Shown here in pieces: positions 51,593-64,000 of a DNA stretch of 64,000 nucleotides. The stretch comes from Oikopleura dioica (lineage: Eukaryota; Chordata; Appendicularia; Copelata; Oikopleuridae), in contig OU015569.1 in the NCBI GenBank assembly GCA_907165135.1, positions 3,906,001 to 3,970,000 of the forward strand, given 5' to 3'. The position numbers and the translations under genes are program-made. The notes beneath the pieces were generated by a model. It had not been told where the DNA came from. It was given only the letters and a program-made list of their open reading frames with translations, and searched no databases. Position 1 is the first letter of the stretch; every line of letters begins with the position of its first letter.

Positions 51593-53688
51593 TCATCGTT
51601 GTAACGGTGCCATTACGGCCTTATCTTCGGCGGCAGCTTTTTTATGTTTCTGGTACTCTTCGGCGGGCAAATAGCCGACATAGGCGAGCATGTAAACGGC
51701 TCCTTTCAGTCGCCCCGCAAGAAGAGGAGCATACGAAGAAATGATGCCTTCCGTCCAAGACGAGGCTGGATAAATAAACATGGCAGCGCTGAAAATAATA
51801 AATCAGTTTTGTCGAGGAAATCAAACAAACTGGAATAAGTGAATGTTCGATAAATGGTGGATAAATTATAAAACTTTACCCTTATGATTTGAGCATGAAA
51901 ATAATACTTAACCAGCGCTAGAATGAAAAGAATGTTTAAGAGGAAATCTTCTCGAATAAAATTAATTACCGTTCTTCACTGTTAACATAAACTAGTCCAA
52001 CAGAATTCGTGAGTTGAAAATATTGATTTAGGCTTTTGATGCTGCGCTGTGAGCCTCGGCCTTTTGTTATCAACAAGAATGCGCCGACTTTGCCTTGTTT
52101 CGCTTTTTCGGACATAGAATTCGCAAGATTGTGGTTGAAAGTAAGACGATGCTTTATGCTCATTTTACTGAGGGAAGAGAATGATAGGGATAGTCGTTTC
52201 TGGTCGCCAGCGATTAGCGAGAAACGAGCGGAGATAGGCTGCTTCTTGATCTCGAGCTCGCCTTCCCAACAATCGCCCAGAGCTGAGTGAAGCTCGAGAA
52301 GACTGCCAGATTCGCGTGCTCGTCGTTCATGATAGGCAGACAACGAAGAGAATGTACCGATCTTTTCAGCTCCCTCCTGTGTAAACGCGTAGTCGACGCG
52401 ACAACGTCGCTCTGAACCAGGAAGCCGCTTCCCTCGGAGGGCGGAGATAGCGTAAGTCACACTGTCAATAGTCTGGAAAGTAACTTCTGCCCAATCGGAG
52501 TTCTCGTTTTTCCTTGTGGAAGATGTTATTATTATATAAATGAGAAGACGCTCACTTGATGTTATAGATGGAGCCGTATTTACTACATTCACGCTGAAGA
52601 AGAGTTGTAGTTACTTCTGGGCCGAGGCCACCGACCCATAAAACTTTACTCGGAACAGGTCTTCCCCAGCCCACACGAATCGCGTTTCTATGAAGTACTT
52701 TTCCGTTCATCGCTAACTTCGCTTTCCAGGCCATGTTCAAATCCAAGTATTTCACGAAGCCAAAGTTGGAGTGATTTGCATTTCGTGCTTGTTTTATGTC
52801 GCATTCAAGAATATCGCCATATTCTTCAAATTCTGAGTAGATGTCTTCCCGATTGAGGCTTCGATCCAAATTTCCCAAGAATAATGAGCGAGTTGCTCCT
52901 GGATCGTCTTCTGGTGGGTAATCTTCACCGGGCCTAAATCAAAACGTTTCGCGAGGAATCTCGGCAAACTCTACCTATGAGCCCTTCCACCGGGAAAGAA
53001 TTTTTCGCCTTCCAGATGTGTTCGCTTTCGACCCGCTTCATCGCGAGGAAATTCAAAGTCCGGCTTGATTCCTGGCCTCGTTGCGTACCCACGCGGCTCA
53101 TCTCTCCCTCTTCGTTCGCTACTCCGGTAGCGCTCGGTTCGCTCTTCGCGTGGTGGCGATCGCCTGGATCTGCTGTGTGACCTATACAAATCCTACATTC
53201 TTGCTCTTCAATGTCTATTTTTACCTGTATTCGTCCCTGTACTCGGGACTGTGCCGGTCTCTTTTATATCTATGATAGTCATCGTAGCGCCGGTCATCGT
53301 CGTGAGGGGACCTTCTGTAAATAAGAGTTAACGAAAAAGTCGAAAAGCAAGCTTACCGATCTCGTTTGTGACCAAGCCAAACATCGATTCGCAGTCTCCG
53401 CTCATTCATTACAAGGTGGCCACGGGCTGCCTTCGCGTCTTTTGCAGAATCGTGGTGCGCGAATTCGATGAAGCCGACGCGTTCGTCGTGGTCGTCTTTC
53501 CCCATACGAACCTAAACTCCCGTTTCGAATCTTACTTAAACAAGCAGACTTACTCTGCATTTTCCATATTTTGAGTATTCTTCTTGGAGACAGTCCACCA
53601 CGTCATTATCCTTTATTTCACCGGGGATGTTTCGGACAACAAGATTTCGGTAGTACGGCTCATCTTCGTCCGATCGATATCTTTTCAT
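51593..53688 (-). CDS. RBM15: RBM15-like Spen-family RNA-binding protein
   Basis: Three RRMs and a C-terminal SPOC domain, as in RBM15/RBM15B, which recruit the m6A methyltransferase and act in splicing and repression. RRM1 YRNLVVRNIPGEIKDNDVV...VGFIEF; Arg/Ser-rich linker (SHSRSRRSPPREERTERYR); RRM2 RSLFLGNLDRSLNREDIYSE...NFGFVKY; RRM3 KVLWVGGLGPEVTTTLLQRE...DWAEVTF; SPOC from DCWEGELEIKKQPISARFSL to MFIYPASSWTEGIISSYAPL, ending KAVMAPLQR. The start MKRYRSDEDEPYY follows cttaagAA. It is shorter than vertebrate RBM15. The last exon alone (51781-51593) looks like a small membrane protein but is the SPOC end. Stop 92 bp from TMEM184C start side. Confidence 0.92.
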
Positions 53689-53779
53689 TTCTTAAGAAAA
53701 TTTATCGAAATCGTTATTTTTGAATAGAAGGTCTTCACGTTGAAGGAACTGAAAAGAACTGAGTGAGATCTGTAAAGTG

Positions 53780-55168
<1,389 letters not shown>

Positions 55169-55693
55169 GAACTCTCATCTGAATAGAAGGTCTTTTTAAC
55201 TACATGACACATTGAAATCAATTTTAATATCAATTATGCGTATTTACAGTTTGATGGTGATAAGAGTTGACGGAAAATAGAGTTATCATTTTTTTGATTT
55301 TGGAAAAAAAGTGCAGCGCGAAGAGAAAGGGGGTAACTCGTTCTCTTGGAAATTCTCCAGAGAAACGGGGATACGAAATGCCACTTCGTTTTGAGTTAAT
55401 TGAACAATTGTGCTTATAGTTTTAGAGGAGAGCTTTATAAGGATTAAATATCTTAGGTAAATTTCAATACGATACATGACTTGCTTTCTTACTTTGATTT
55501 GAGTTATTGAAGCCTTTTACATTTTTGGTGTCATCAATAAAAGAGGCGAGATCGCCTCAAATTTGGAGAGGAACGATAGATTACGACAAATTATAGCATT
55601 TTGGAGAAAATTTTTAGTTACCTCCGAAAGGGAAGAAGCCTGACTTGTATTTGTCATATCCGAGTATGTAAATTAAAAAGAGCCGAGAAAAGC

Positions 55694-55963
55694 TCATGTG
55701 ATTGTTTGTTTAAAAACTTTCTGACATGAATACTCTGTGAATGTGCTCGGTGCGGATTTAAGAAGAATAATGAAAAGACAATCTAGATTGAGTTGAAAGG
55801 ATTTTATATGAATCAGAATGTTCTGTGTTAACAATAAAGGAGAAGTAGAGACCAACGCTACAAACATTATTTGAACAAGAAAAATTCTTTTTGCTTTTTT
55901 CATGCGTAGTTTCTCAGAAGTTAGGGTAGGTCCATCGGGTTTAGAATAAGCGTACTGGGCCAT
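55694..55963 (-). CDS. hypothetical small protein
   Basis: An 89-codon frame MAQYAYSKPDGPTLTSEKLR... with one hydrophobic stretch (FLVQIMFVALVSTSPLLLT). The polar first 28 residues look protein-like; the rest could be an intron read-through. No family, no acceptor close to the ATG. Weak call. Confidence 0.25.
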   Translation of the reverse strand: MAQYAYSKPDGPTLTSEKLRMKKAKRIFLVQIMFVALVSTSPLLLTQNILIHIKSFQLNLDCLFIILLKSAPSTFTEYSCQKVFKQTIT

Positions 55964-56162
55964 TTTATTTTCATTTTTTGGCTACTTAACCGTTAGAAAA
56001 CGGACTGTGATTGAATGTGTTAGCAAAATTGTATTTTTTTGTTTTAGCAAAGGCGCTTTTGCACAAGTCCGAAAAGTAAAACGGAATCTTGCATTTTATA
56101 TTTTGTTGAATAGGAAATAAGAGAAACAAAACTATAGAACAGGCATTTTTGCTTTTTAAATG

Positions 56163-57160
56163 TTAATGATTGGCAGCTTGGGTAGCTTCTTTCCCGATTC
56201 TGTAGCCAAGGAGTTTGTGCCAGTCGATCTTTGTCTTGGTCATTGGCAGCTGCCGTCTGAGTGCTTTGAAAGTAGTGTCCGACATTTTCACGTAGTTGTC
56301 CGAAATGGCGCTTTGGTAGTCGCCCTCAGAAGTCTTCACATATTTGATCAGATCCGCCACGAACTGAAAAATAAAAGTAAAGCAAAGACGATGATAAACG
56401 GCACCTGATTTCTGTCGTAGCACATTTCGTGTTCGTATTCTTTTTTGCAAAGCAGTTGGACGTTTCCGTTCTCGTAGTAATGGACTTGTATGCGCAGCAG
56501 ACCCGAGATCGTCGCCTGGCCATCATTGATTTCAATCGTCCAGCATGATCGCTAAACAGCGAAATTAGCGAACTAGAATTACGAAAAAGGGATTACCCAA
56601 CGGCCGCCCCAGTGATTTCTCGACTGGAATTCGTGATCTTCGATGCAGATGATGACTGTGATTTTGGAGGCTTCTGACTGACCGTAGACAGAGGTGGTGC
56701 CATTTGGGTAATGAGCGTTGACGTAGGCTTCCACCGCGGCCTCGACTTCTGCCCTTAGCGGTTCGCTCTTTTCGTCCGTCGGGATCTGCTGGAGGTCGCT
56801 GGCCGCGCGCTGCATGTGATGGTAGTCGAACGACTGAAACAATAATTATCGCTAATTGGAGCTTAAGTGACGCACTTGTTTCGACTTGGGATCGTAGTAT
56901 CGACCATTTGGAAGTGCGGCGGCAGGCGTCAGCAGGCACTTCTCTCCCGTGCCCAGTTCGACGGGGAGGAACTGTTCGACGTTCCACTGCGGCACCGCAA
57001 TCCGACAGGCCTCTTTCATCTGATTTTCATTGTGCAGGATCGTCGCCACGTCGTTGTAAACCTCGTTGAATTCGCCGGGCGGAGCAAATTTGAGGAAGTC
57101 GGCGGCCATCTCTATCTTCGTCGCCTCGCTGATCGGCTCTTCGTCGTACGAATCTGCCAT
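56163..57160 (-). CDS. CAPZA: F-actin-capping protein subunit alpha
   Basis: Alpha subunit of the CapZ heterodimer that caps actin barbed ends. Four exons: [20 protein letters not shown]...[29 protein letters not shown]...[30 protein letters not shown]...[26 protein letters not shown]...EATQAANH. Signature regions [18 protein letters not shown], the NHWGGRWRS(C)W motif and the C-terminal tentacle ([20 protein letters not shown]) are all present. Introns are about 35-60 nt. Length about 285 residues, normal for the family. Confidence 0.96.
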
Positions 57161-57743
57161 TTTTTTATTTTCTAAACGCAGTTTTCTCAAAAGAAATTCA
57201 AGATGGCGAAAAAGAGGTGATAAAACACTCAGCGCTGATGATACATACAAGAAGCCGTAAAAATTATTATCTGCGATCTATGCGCATTTTCAGTAGTCAA
57301 TTTAATAACTAGAACATTTATCAGATAAATTGATAATAGACATTTAACTGACTTGATTAACTACGCCATGTTCTTGATGATTTAAAAATAAGAATGAATA
57401 AGGTTAGAAATTGACTGATTTGAGCGCAGAATTAGAGAGAACTGAGAGGGCGCTAGAATAATTTCATCAGGGCGGGCGGAGTCTCTTTTCCTCTTTTGAT
57501 AATTTGATATTGATGGCGACTGGAACTAATGAAGCCAATGGCTGCCGAAACTGGTGTTTTCTTTTATTTCTCTTTTCTGGCGACTTTTTGGAAAAATAAT
57601 TCTCTTGGGGGCTTTCGGTGATTGGGCGTTTCGACGAGAGCCTCTATTGGGCGTTTTCAAAAAGAGCCATTTTAGAGGAAATTCAAAGGCAAACGCGAGA
57701 TCCTGGACGAAGAAAAACGGAAACGCAAATTTGATTAATCGAA

Positions 57744-59372
57744 ATGCCGCGAATCTACCTCAAGAATTTCCCCCAATCAGCCGGCGAGCAGGAGATACGC
57801 CAGTTCTTCAGAAAGGTAGCGACTCTCTCTTGATTCCTCTTTTGTCGATTATCGTTGTTTTCCTTCTATCAGTTTTAAATAAAGTCAGTATTCAGCGGAT
57901 ATCGAAGGCGTCAATCTTGTCGAGAAGAAAAACGAGGACGTCGTTATTTCGCGTTTTGCGTTTCTTCAAATCCGCGACGACTGCGCCAATCTGCAAAGGC
58001 TTCTCAAGGAAAACGGAAAAGAGTGGGACGGCGCTAGAATCGAAGTGAAACAGGCGAAGGAGAGCTTCAGAGAGCGGGCGGCGAAACTGCGACAGGAGAA
58101 AAAAGAAGTCGAAAATAAAGAAAACTTCCAAGCGCCTTTTCAAGCTGCCAAATTCGAAAAAAGCGACTCGGATGATTCCTCCTCTTCTTCGGATGATGAT
58201 GATGAATCAATTGAAGAACAAAAAGAACAGAAGAAACGAAAACTCGCCGAGGCTTCCAAACTTTTGCAAGCGAAACTATCCCAACGAAAGAAACAGTTTT
58301 GCTTTTTTCAAAATATGCTTCGATTTTTAGCATTTTCTTTTGCGAACTGTATGAAAAGGAAAGCGCCAAAGCAAAAACGCACGGAGATGATCGTCGAAAA
58401 GACGCGTTGTCTGAAAGAGAAGCGCGTTTTCAGCGGATGAAAATGGCAAAGCCAAGCGGCACAAAAGTCAGGTTCGATTCAAGTGACGAAGATGAAGAGA
58501 CCGGGAAAGGACGCGACTTGCTGGACGGATCGGGATCAGAAGAAGAGATGGAACCTGATTTCTCGTCGAAGATGCGTCCCGAGTTTGGAGACGCTTCTGG
58601 AGCTGGACTCTTTCAAATGGAACAGAACTTTAATGACGAGAGATTTAAACTTGATGAACATTTCAAAGACGACGAAAGACTTCAGGCGAGGCTCAAAATC
58701 GTCAATATTGCCTTCTTGTCCAGTGAGAAATACAAAAAAGAGCCCTTATAAAGGAGAAAGTAAGCAGGCAAAAGCAACAGGAACTGCGAGCACGGAGAAA
58801 ACGCGAGTTCCAAAACACCGTCTACAACCCATACGCGTCCGATGACGAATCAGAGAACGAAGAAAATGCCTTCGACCAGAATCAATTCACGAATTTAAAA
58901 GCGCCAGAAATATCAGCTGAGACGCACTTTGGCGTGAAGAAGTTGAACATCGGGGTCGAAGAAAGTGAAACAGGCGAGCAAGCGGCGGGCGGCTTTTCTT
59001 TGCTGTCGATGTTTAACAGGCCTGAGGGTCAGGACGAAGATGCAAGTGCTGAAGACGGAGATCAGATGGATGACGGAGTATCAACAGTCCGGAAAGCGCC
59101 CCCGCAGGTAGAATCTTCTTTTTGTTTGGCAGTTTCTAAATGTTTGATAGATAACGAAAGTGCTATTGGGCGGAGAGCGCGAAGAAGTTGACTTTAATTT
59201 TTGGCAAACGTATGACTTGAAGAAGTTCAAAGTCGACAAGGCGAAAGTGATCGAAGAAAGACGAGCATTGCGCCAAAAATCAAAGCAAGACTATTACAAC
59301 ATCGCGAGAAGGCATAAAGTAACCAAGCTCGGTCATGATGCGCTGCTAGAAAAACTCTTTCAATGGTGGTGA
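57744..59372 (+). CDS. NOL8: nucleolar protein 8-like
   Basis: Ribosome-biogenesis protein. N-terminus MPRIYLKNFPQSAGEQEIRQ resembles RNP2 of an RRM; WDGARIEVKQAKESFRERAA matches the NOL8 sequence after its RRM (LAKESF). Long acidic/serine runs (SDSDDSSSSSDDDDE) follow; then RPEFGDASGAGLFQMEQNFN DERF (the NOL8 LFxxQxxFxxDERFxLD block) and a C-terminal YDLKKFKVDKAKVIEERRA helix. Four or five short introns. One A is missing from the A6 run 58734-58739 (KYKK|RALIKEK). Much shorter than vertebrate NOL8, keeping only the two ends. Confidence 0.75.
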
Positions 59373-60789
59373 AATGAAAATAAATCATGCCAAGCCTTTG
59401 GAAATCTTTGTCTATTTATTTAAGCTCCACTTGTAAATTATCAGAATAAGCTTTTCTTCGCCAAAGTAATTGAAAAATAGTGCAGCAGTCTCAATTAGGG
59501 GAAAAGTAGTCCTAGCTCACTTTTTTTGCAATCTCACATCGTTTCAAATTTTGGCAGAATTCACTAGCATATTTTGAAGGAAGGTTTTGAAAAATCATCT
59601 CAAAGAGCGACTTGTTGTCCACGATACCACAGACTGGTTGAAACTCCATGAGGAAAACTGTAATGGATTCAAATTAGTACAATCAAAGGCAGAAAAATGG
59701 GTCTTGTGTGAAAGTGAATACATTCCTATCGATCCGACAGCTTGTACAATCATGTTGGTGATCGGGGTCAGTATTCTTACAACAGCTCTTCGTAACTCGT
59801 CTTATTTGGGAAATGTGAAAGATGTTATTTTTTAATACTTCAGCTATTCAAGCTATTCTAATATTCTCCCTCCCATTCCTGAGGCGCGACTCAAAATTAA
59901 AAGCCCTATTTTCCTTGCTCCTCTGACGGAATCACCGATAACCCGGGTTATGCGCAGTTCGGTCGGTATGTTGAAGACATCATGTGCTATGTGTCGAATA
60001 TTATGTTGCATATCGAACGCAATTTCCAAATTTTGATCGCCTGACTATTAAAACATAAATAGTTATCTGAAAATTCATACGACAAATCTTCTCACATCAT
60101 CTAGCACTTGTCTTCTTGCGTCCTCCTCTGCCCGAAAGAAATCATTTTCTAACGGTTCTTGACTGTTTCCGGAGGAGTATCCGGAGTCTGTCGAAGGGTT
60201 ACGATTTATTTTATATGGAGATAAGGTTTTAAAGACAAAACCCTAGGGATTTGCGAGTTTAAAAAATTAAACCCCCACTTGAGACATAAAAGCGCAGATA
60301 AACTCCTCTTTCAATTCTGAAATATAAATTTGGACTAGGTTGGTAACTATCTCTTCGTATTTCTGCCCAAGTGGGGAAAATCGATTAACTCCCCGGGCCC
60401 ATTCGTCGGTACATGCTCGTCGAGCAAGAGTTGGTCAAGTCGATCAAGTTTGATGCAGCGTGACAGGATGAACTTATTTTGATTAGATGCCCCGGAGGTA
60501 AAGTCAAATTTGTTGGACAATCAACTTTGTTTGTAAGCAAACTTCTATTCGGCTTTACAGTTTGAAACCTTTTTGAGTAAGTCTTTAATAATGCAATTTT
60601 ACCCGACACGTTTTTTTATCACGCAAGGATAAAAATGTTAACAGTGATATTTAAGCCTGCAATATAACTTATATTATATAAAACACGAAAGAAATTATCT
60701 AATCCATCACTTGCTGTTGGTGATTTTGTGAGGCAGTGAAAGAAGTGGGCGATGTACAGTAAATAACGGGAAAAAAATCGCGTCGGGAA
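59373..60789. other. intergenic with short open frames
   Basis: A plus frame 59587-59835 (MKNHLKERLVVHDTTDWLKL...) and a minus frame 60385-60609 have no homology or splice support and are not called. The rest is AT-rich 3' flank of two convergent genes. Confidence 0.35.
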
Positions 60790-62060
60790 TCATCGACGAC
60801 CCTCGGCAAATTTCTTCCCTTTCTTCGCGAGCTCTGCGAGGACAGCTTCCTTCTCGGTAATGATGGGCAACTTGGAGATCGACTCATTCTAAAGAATAAT
60901 TAACTTAAATCGAATGTGGTCGTTGAACGTACCGATGTAGAGGCATACTTCTGCTTGGTGGCTGTGTACTTCTTCTTGTGCGCACCAAAATGCACCATAA
61001 ACAGGCTTTTCGCCAGTAAATTGGTCACATTCTCGAGATCTGAGACGGAGTATTTCGAGGTGTGCTCAAGAATCGGCAGCCATTCTCCCTCGCTAATGAG
61101 GTTGATTGACAGCCACAAGGCACCCGCAGCCACTAAGGACGGCTTCATGCTTGCCAAATCGTAGTCCATCAAAGCAAGCTCGCACAGGTACTAAAAACAA
61201 ACGTCAACAAAAATAAGAGAAGCATTAACATTACCTTTGACAGGATGTACTCGAGGATCGATCTTGTCCTCTGCGACTCTTGAAAATCGTCGCAGGAACT
61301 CAAGCGAGTATGCGAAAGATAGTTCGCAATCCAGACGACCAAGAACTTCCAGCTCCATGTCTTTTATCTCGTCTAAAATAGCTTTTATTTTCAGTATTTG
61401 TCTCAATTTCGCACCTTCTGTGTAAGCTTTGTCACAAACGTAGACAAAGTCGCTGACAGCTGGCGAGTAGATCTCCTCATTTTTCGATGCAAGCATCATG
61501 CATGCAACGCCGACAAGTTGCATTTGCGACTTCTCAACAGTTTCCACGCGCTGAAGATAGCGATCCATGTACGCGACGGATAGGAACAGTGTGTCGTTGA
61601 GGAGACGAAATCGTCGCCCAACTTGCACCATCCAGTCAGTAAGGATCTGACGCATCTTCGGCGAGGCGCGGTGACCGTGGTGAGCCAGAAAATTAGGTCG
61701 CACTTCCTTCGAGTGCTCGAGGAAGCGCAAGTACCCATAAACTTGCTCGACGTGGTCTTTGCACCACCGTTCGTCCGACTGAAATGAGGTATGAATCATC
61801 CAGATTTAAAAACAATAAATTTACCTCATCCTTCACTTCAATTTTCTTGAGCTGGGCTTCTAAAGCCTGCGCTCCGCTGTCAGATGCTTCCCAGGCCATC
61901 TCGACAGTCTCATTGGGAGTTATCTCGGTAGGTCTGATGGCCTTCACCGGACCGGTCTCCTGGACATTCACATCTCGATTGAGAGCTAAAAAAGTAAAAC
62001 ACGCTCACTTTTACACTATATCTCTGTCTTACCCTGAAGTTGTTCCCGGTCAGTATTCAT
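60790..62060 (-). CDS. B-type cyclin
   Basis: Mitotic cyclin that activates CDK1. Exons: MNTDREQLQ, ALNRDVNVQETGPVKAIRPT...EVKDE, SDERWCKDHVEQVYGYLRFL...KAYTEG, AKLRQ.../DEIKDMELEVLGRLDCELSF...RVHPVK, YLCELALMDYDLASMKPSLV...KQKYASTS, NESISKLPIITEKEAVLAEL...EGRR. The cyclin box holds RQILTDWMVQVGRRFRLL (MRAILIDWL) and QLVGVACMMLASKNEEIY; the second fold LTLLDYD-like ELALMDYDLASMKPS marks a cyclin B. The pre-box N-terminus is only about 60 residues, with a destruction-box-like REQLQALN across the first junction. The intron after RVHPVK appears to begin GG. Larvaceans are reported to have amplified cyclin B and CDK1 genes. Confidence 0.92.
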
Positions 62061-62859
62061 CTCGACGATTAATAGCAAACGACAGTTGGATCTCACGAAT
62101 TCAAAATATTTTCTTGCAAGTGCAAAATTTTCCTTTCGCAGATGGGTTTTATACGGTTCATGTCCGGCACTGACAAACCAGAGCACCACGAACGAGCCAC
62201 CGTGAGAAGAAAGCCGTTGTCGATTCAAATGAAAAACTCAGAGCGCGCAGTCCGACTTGCCGTTGTTGATGAAATCTTGCTACCCCGGTGACCTTAGTCT
62301 GATTTTCAGATTTGACGTTTCCTTGAAAAGTCATTCCGGCATTTCAAGCCAGGGGCTGACAAAACTTCTTTCTGTTGGGAAATTCAATATTTCAAGGATT
62401 TCCAAGCAAGCTCATTTCATTTTCATAAAACTTAGTCGCGCGAGTTGTGTCAAATTTATAATTAAAAATTTTCTTCCTTGATCCCATAGATAAATAAAAT
62501 TTGTTGCACAACTGTGGTAGTATGACTTGGTACTTCTATTTGCATGAGGTAAATTCGAAATATAATGAAGACATTTTAGGTAAGTATCGTAACATAAGTA
62601 ACGTATACTGTATTGGCAATACAGCATTTCACAAGTAAGATACCACAAGTAAGATTAGTTTACAACAAATTGAAGGAGATTCTATTGAGACAGATATGTT
62701 TCAGTGTTAATCCAAATCTGTCTCATATAACTCGCAAATAATGTCCGAGATGATTTTTGTAAGCCATTTTAATTCGTGAGATCATAAAATTTATTATCGA
62801 TTCTGAGCAATCTTCGTCGACCCATTTTTACGTTGAAAACCGAGTTTTTACGGGGCCCC

Positions 62860-63135
62860 GTCGGTCCGGCTGGCTAGCGCAAGTGGTAAAGCCGCCGGAC
62901 TGAAGAGGCGAGTCGGGTTGAGTCCACTGCAGGTGGCAGGTTCGATTCCCTCTCCCGAGGTAAGTTTATCGTCACTCGAATGTATATCGATGGCGATCTA
63001 CATAACTAAAGGATACTCCCCAAAAAACGCGCCTATCTGAACGAGCTCAAACTTGGAGAAGATAGGCGGTTTCTCTGGTAAACACCGGAAGTCTCCGTGA
63101 CTAGGTGAGCCAGAGTTTTTTCTGCAACTTTTTTT
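62860..63135 (+). ncRNA. tRNA-like pol III sequence, probable SINE
   Basis: An A-box-like TGGCTAGCGCAAGTGG (62871-62886) is followed by an exact B box GGTTCGATTCC (62939-62949). The D-arm-like GGC/GCC pairing is present, but the acceptor and anticodon stems do not close, so this is not a functional tRNA by eye. Downstream lies a 9-bp hairpin (CGCCTATCT / AGATAGGCG, about 63029-63073) and T-runs at about 63116-63136 that could end pol III transcription. This is the layout of a tRNA-derived SINE, but no second copy is present in the window. Confidence 0.4.
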
Positions 63136-63871
63136 TATCATACCCATGTGTTGAAGATGTACAATTCATGTACATCCTATGCTTTCGAATATGCCTGTGG
63201 AAAATATGAAGCTATTTTGAGTATGCATCTGCCAAAAAAATATCAGACCAAAGAATGAAAACTACAAGCATGAAGAAGGTGCTTTTTTCGCCTGATTCAT
63301 ACTTTAGATAGAATTTATAACAAAAACTGGACGGAAATTGGTGTTTATTTTTTTCTGAAAAACGGATTTCAATATGGATAAAGAACAGAGGAATAGAGAA
63401 CCGGGAGCCGATGCGTAACATTGAAATAGGTTGGGAGAAAAGCAGGGAATTAATCGTTCCTTGTGTTCGTTCTGAAAATATGTTTAGAAAAAGCGCGACG
63501 GCTTATGGTACCTTTATTTCGTTAGGTATTGTTTCTTGATCACTTTTGAGCTGAAGGCTGTTCGAATCCTTCTTCTGTCTTGGCTTTTTCACGCTTCTGG
63601 GGCCGGTTATAATTTCTGCTTTTTTATTATATAGAGAAATAAAGTCTTAGTTGAGGGGGCGGCTCCACCGAAGGCTTTCTAAAAGGAGGAAGAAGGTAGG
63701 GTGGAATAAACGTAGTAAGTAATGGGTGATTAGTAGTTGGCGAAATGGACTTGAGGGCCTCAACTTGAGGCTGACTTCGAGTGAGCAAATTGTGAAATCA
63801 CAGGCGATCAAATATTCATTTGGGTGGAGGAAAGGCACGAGAGGATGAAAGCCTGGCTGTGGAGGGACGTT
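63136..63871. other. 3' flank, no gene seen
   Basis: Lies downstream of the casein kinase stop codon on the minus strand. Short frames at 63212-63421 and 63647-63838 (-) lack support. Confidence 0.4.
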
Positions 63872-63959
63872 TTATTTTTTGGTAGAACCGGAGGCCTTTT
63901 CAACAGCTTTGCACTGAGATTTTTGTTTGAGCATCGTCCAGTCGAAAACGTAGTCATAG
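63872..63959 (-). CDS. CSNK1A1: casein kinase 1 alpha, last coding exon
   Basis: The terminal exon begins after a ttttccag acceptor and encodes YDYVFDWTMLKQKSQCKAVE ending in KASGSTKK and a stop. YDYxFDWTMLKQK is the end of the kinase domain and start of the tail of casein kinase 1 alpha. The remaining exons lie beyond 64000. The tail is short compared with vertebrate isoforms. Confidence 0.85.
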
Positions 63960-64000
63960 CTGGAAAAGGGTATCCAATGCGAATTCAACTACGTTCCTAT

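Noticed and set aside
51593-51781. Stand-alone 62-residue membrane protein (MFIYPASSWTEG...)
   Set aside because: The upstream SPOC exon joins it in phase (SEER|AAMFIYPASSW), and the sequence fits the end of the SPOC domain of the RBM15-like gene.
62866-62962. Functional tRNA (Leu, Ser or Phe, possibly with intron)
   Set aside because: Anticodon-like CTGAAGA and the A and B boxes are present, but acceptor and anticodon stems do not pair in any reading tried.

Overview
The window is nuclear DNA from a very compact animal genome, most likely a larvacean tunicate (Oikopleura or a close relative). This is inferred from three things: introns mostly of about 27-60 nt, many start codons lying 0-10 nt downstream of a splice acceptor with genes packed 70-200 bp apart (the pattern of spliced-leader trans-splicing and operons), and several introns that start with GA, GC or GG instead of GT. 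Conserved metazoan genes allow most exon chains to be read by eye.

Layout. 1-1.4 kb: 3' part of a coiled-coil gene (-). 2.2-5 kb: Rab-type GTPase and beta-tubulin (-). 5.5-7 kb: two small unrecognised genes (-) and a small coiled-coil gene (+). 7-13 kb: a large coiled-coil gene (-) whose last long intron holds a four-level nest of transposons. 13.6-15.6 kb: propionyl-CoA carboxylase beta subunit (+). 16.4 kb: MITE. 17.4-19.3 kb: class A GPCR (+). 20.5-22.5 kb: unrecognised gene (-). 22.5-31 kb: gene-poor, with a TIR-bounded mobile element (about 25.8-29.4 kb) carrying its own spliced gene with a 21-residue repeat tail. 31-36 kb: sodium/solute symporter, CDK10 and a disordered protein (-). 36.9-39.1 kb: TMC channel-like gene (+). 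39.4-40.3 kb: beta-gamma-crystallin (-). 41-49.4 kb: cilium-rich block: DRC1, a four-TM protein (+), SPAG8, an unnamed protein, RSPH1, KXD1 and a 31-residue membrane micropeptide. 51.6-57.2 kb: RBM15-like, TMEM184C-like, F-actin capping alpha (-). 57.7-59.4 kb: NOL8-like (+). 60.8-62.1 kb: cyclin B (-). 62.9 kb: tRNA-like/SINE sequence. 63.9 kb: last exon of casein kinase 1 alpha (-).

Functionally the most coherent group is axonemal: DRC1 (nexin-dynein regulatory complex), SPAG8 (microtubule inner protein) and RSPH1 (radial spoke) within 7 kb, with beta-tubulin elsewhere in the window. Cell-cycle genes (CDK10, cyclin B) are also present. Seven conserved reading frames need a single-base correction, mostly in a homopolymer run, so the sequence is probably an incompletely polished long-read assembly rather than a set of pseudogenes. 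Exon boundaries were derived by hand from splice signals and protein conservation; none was checked against transcripts.
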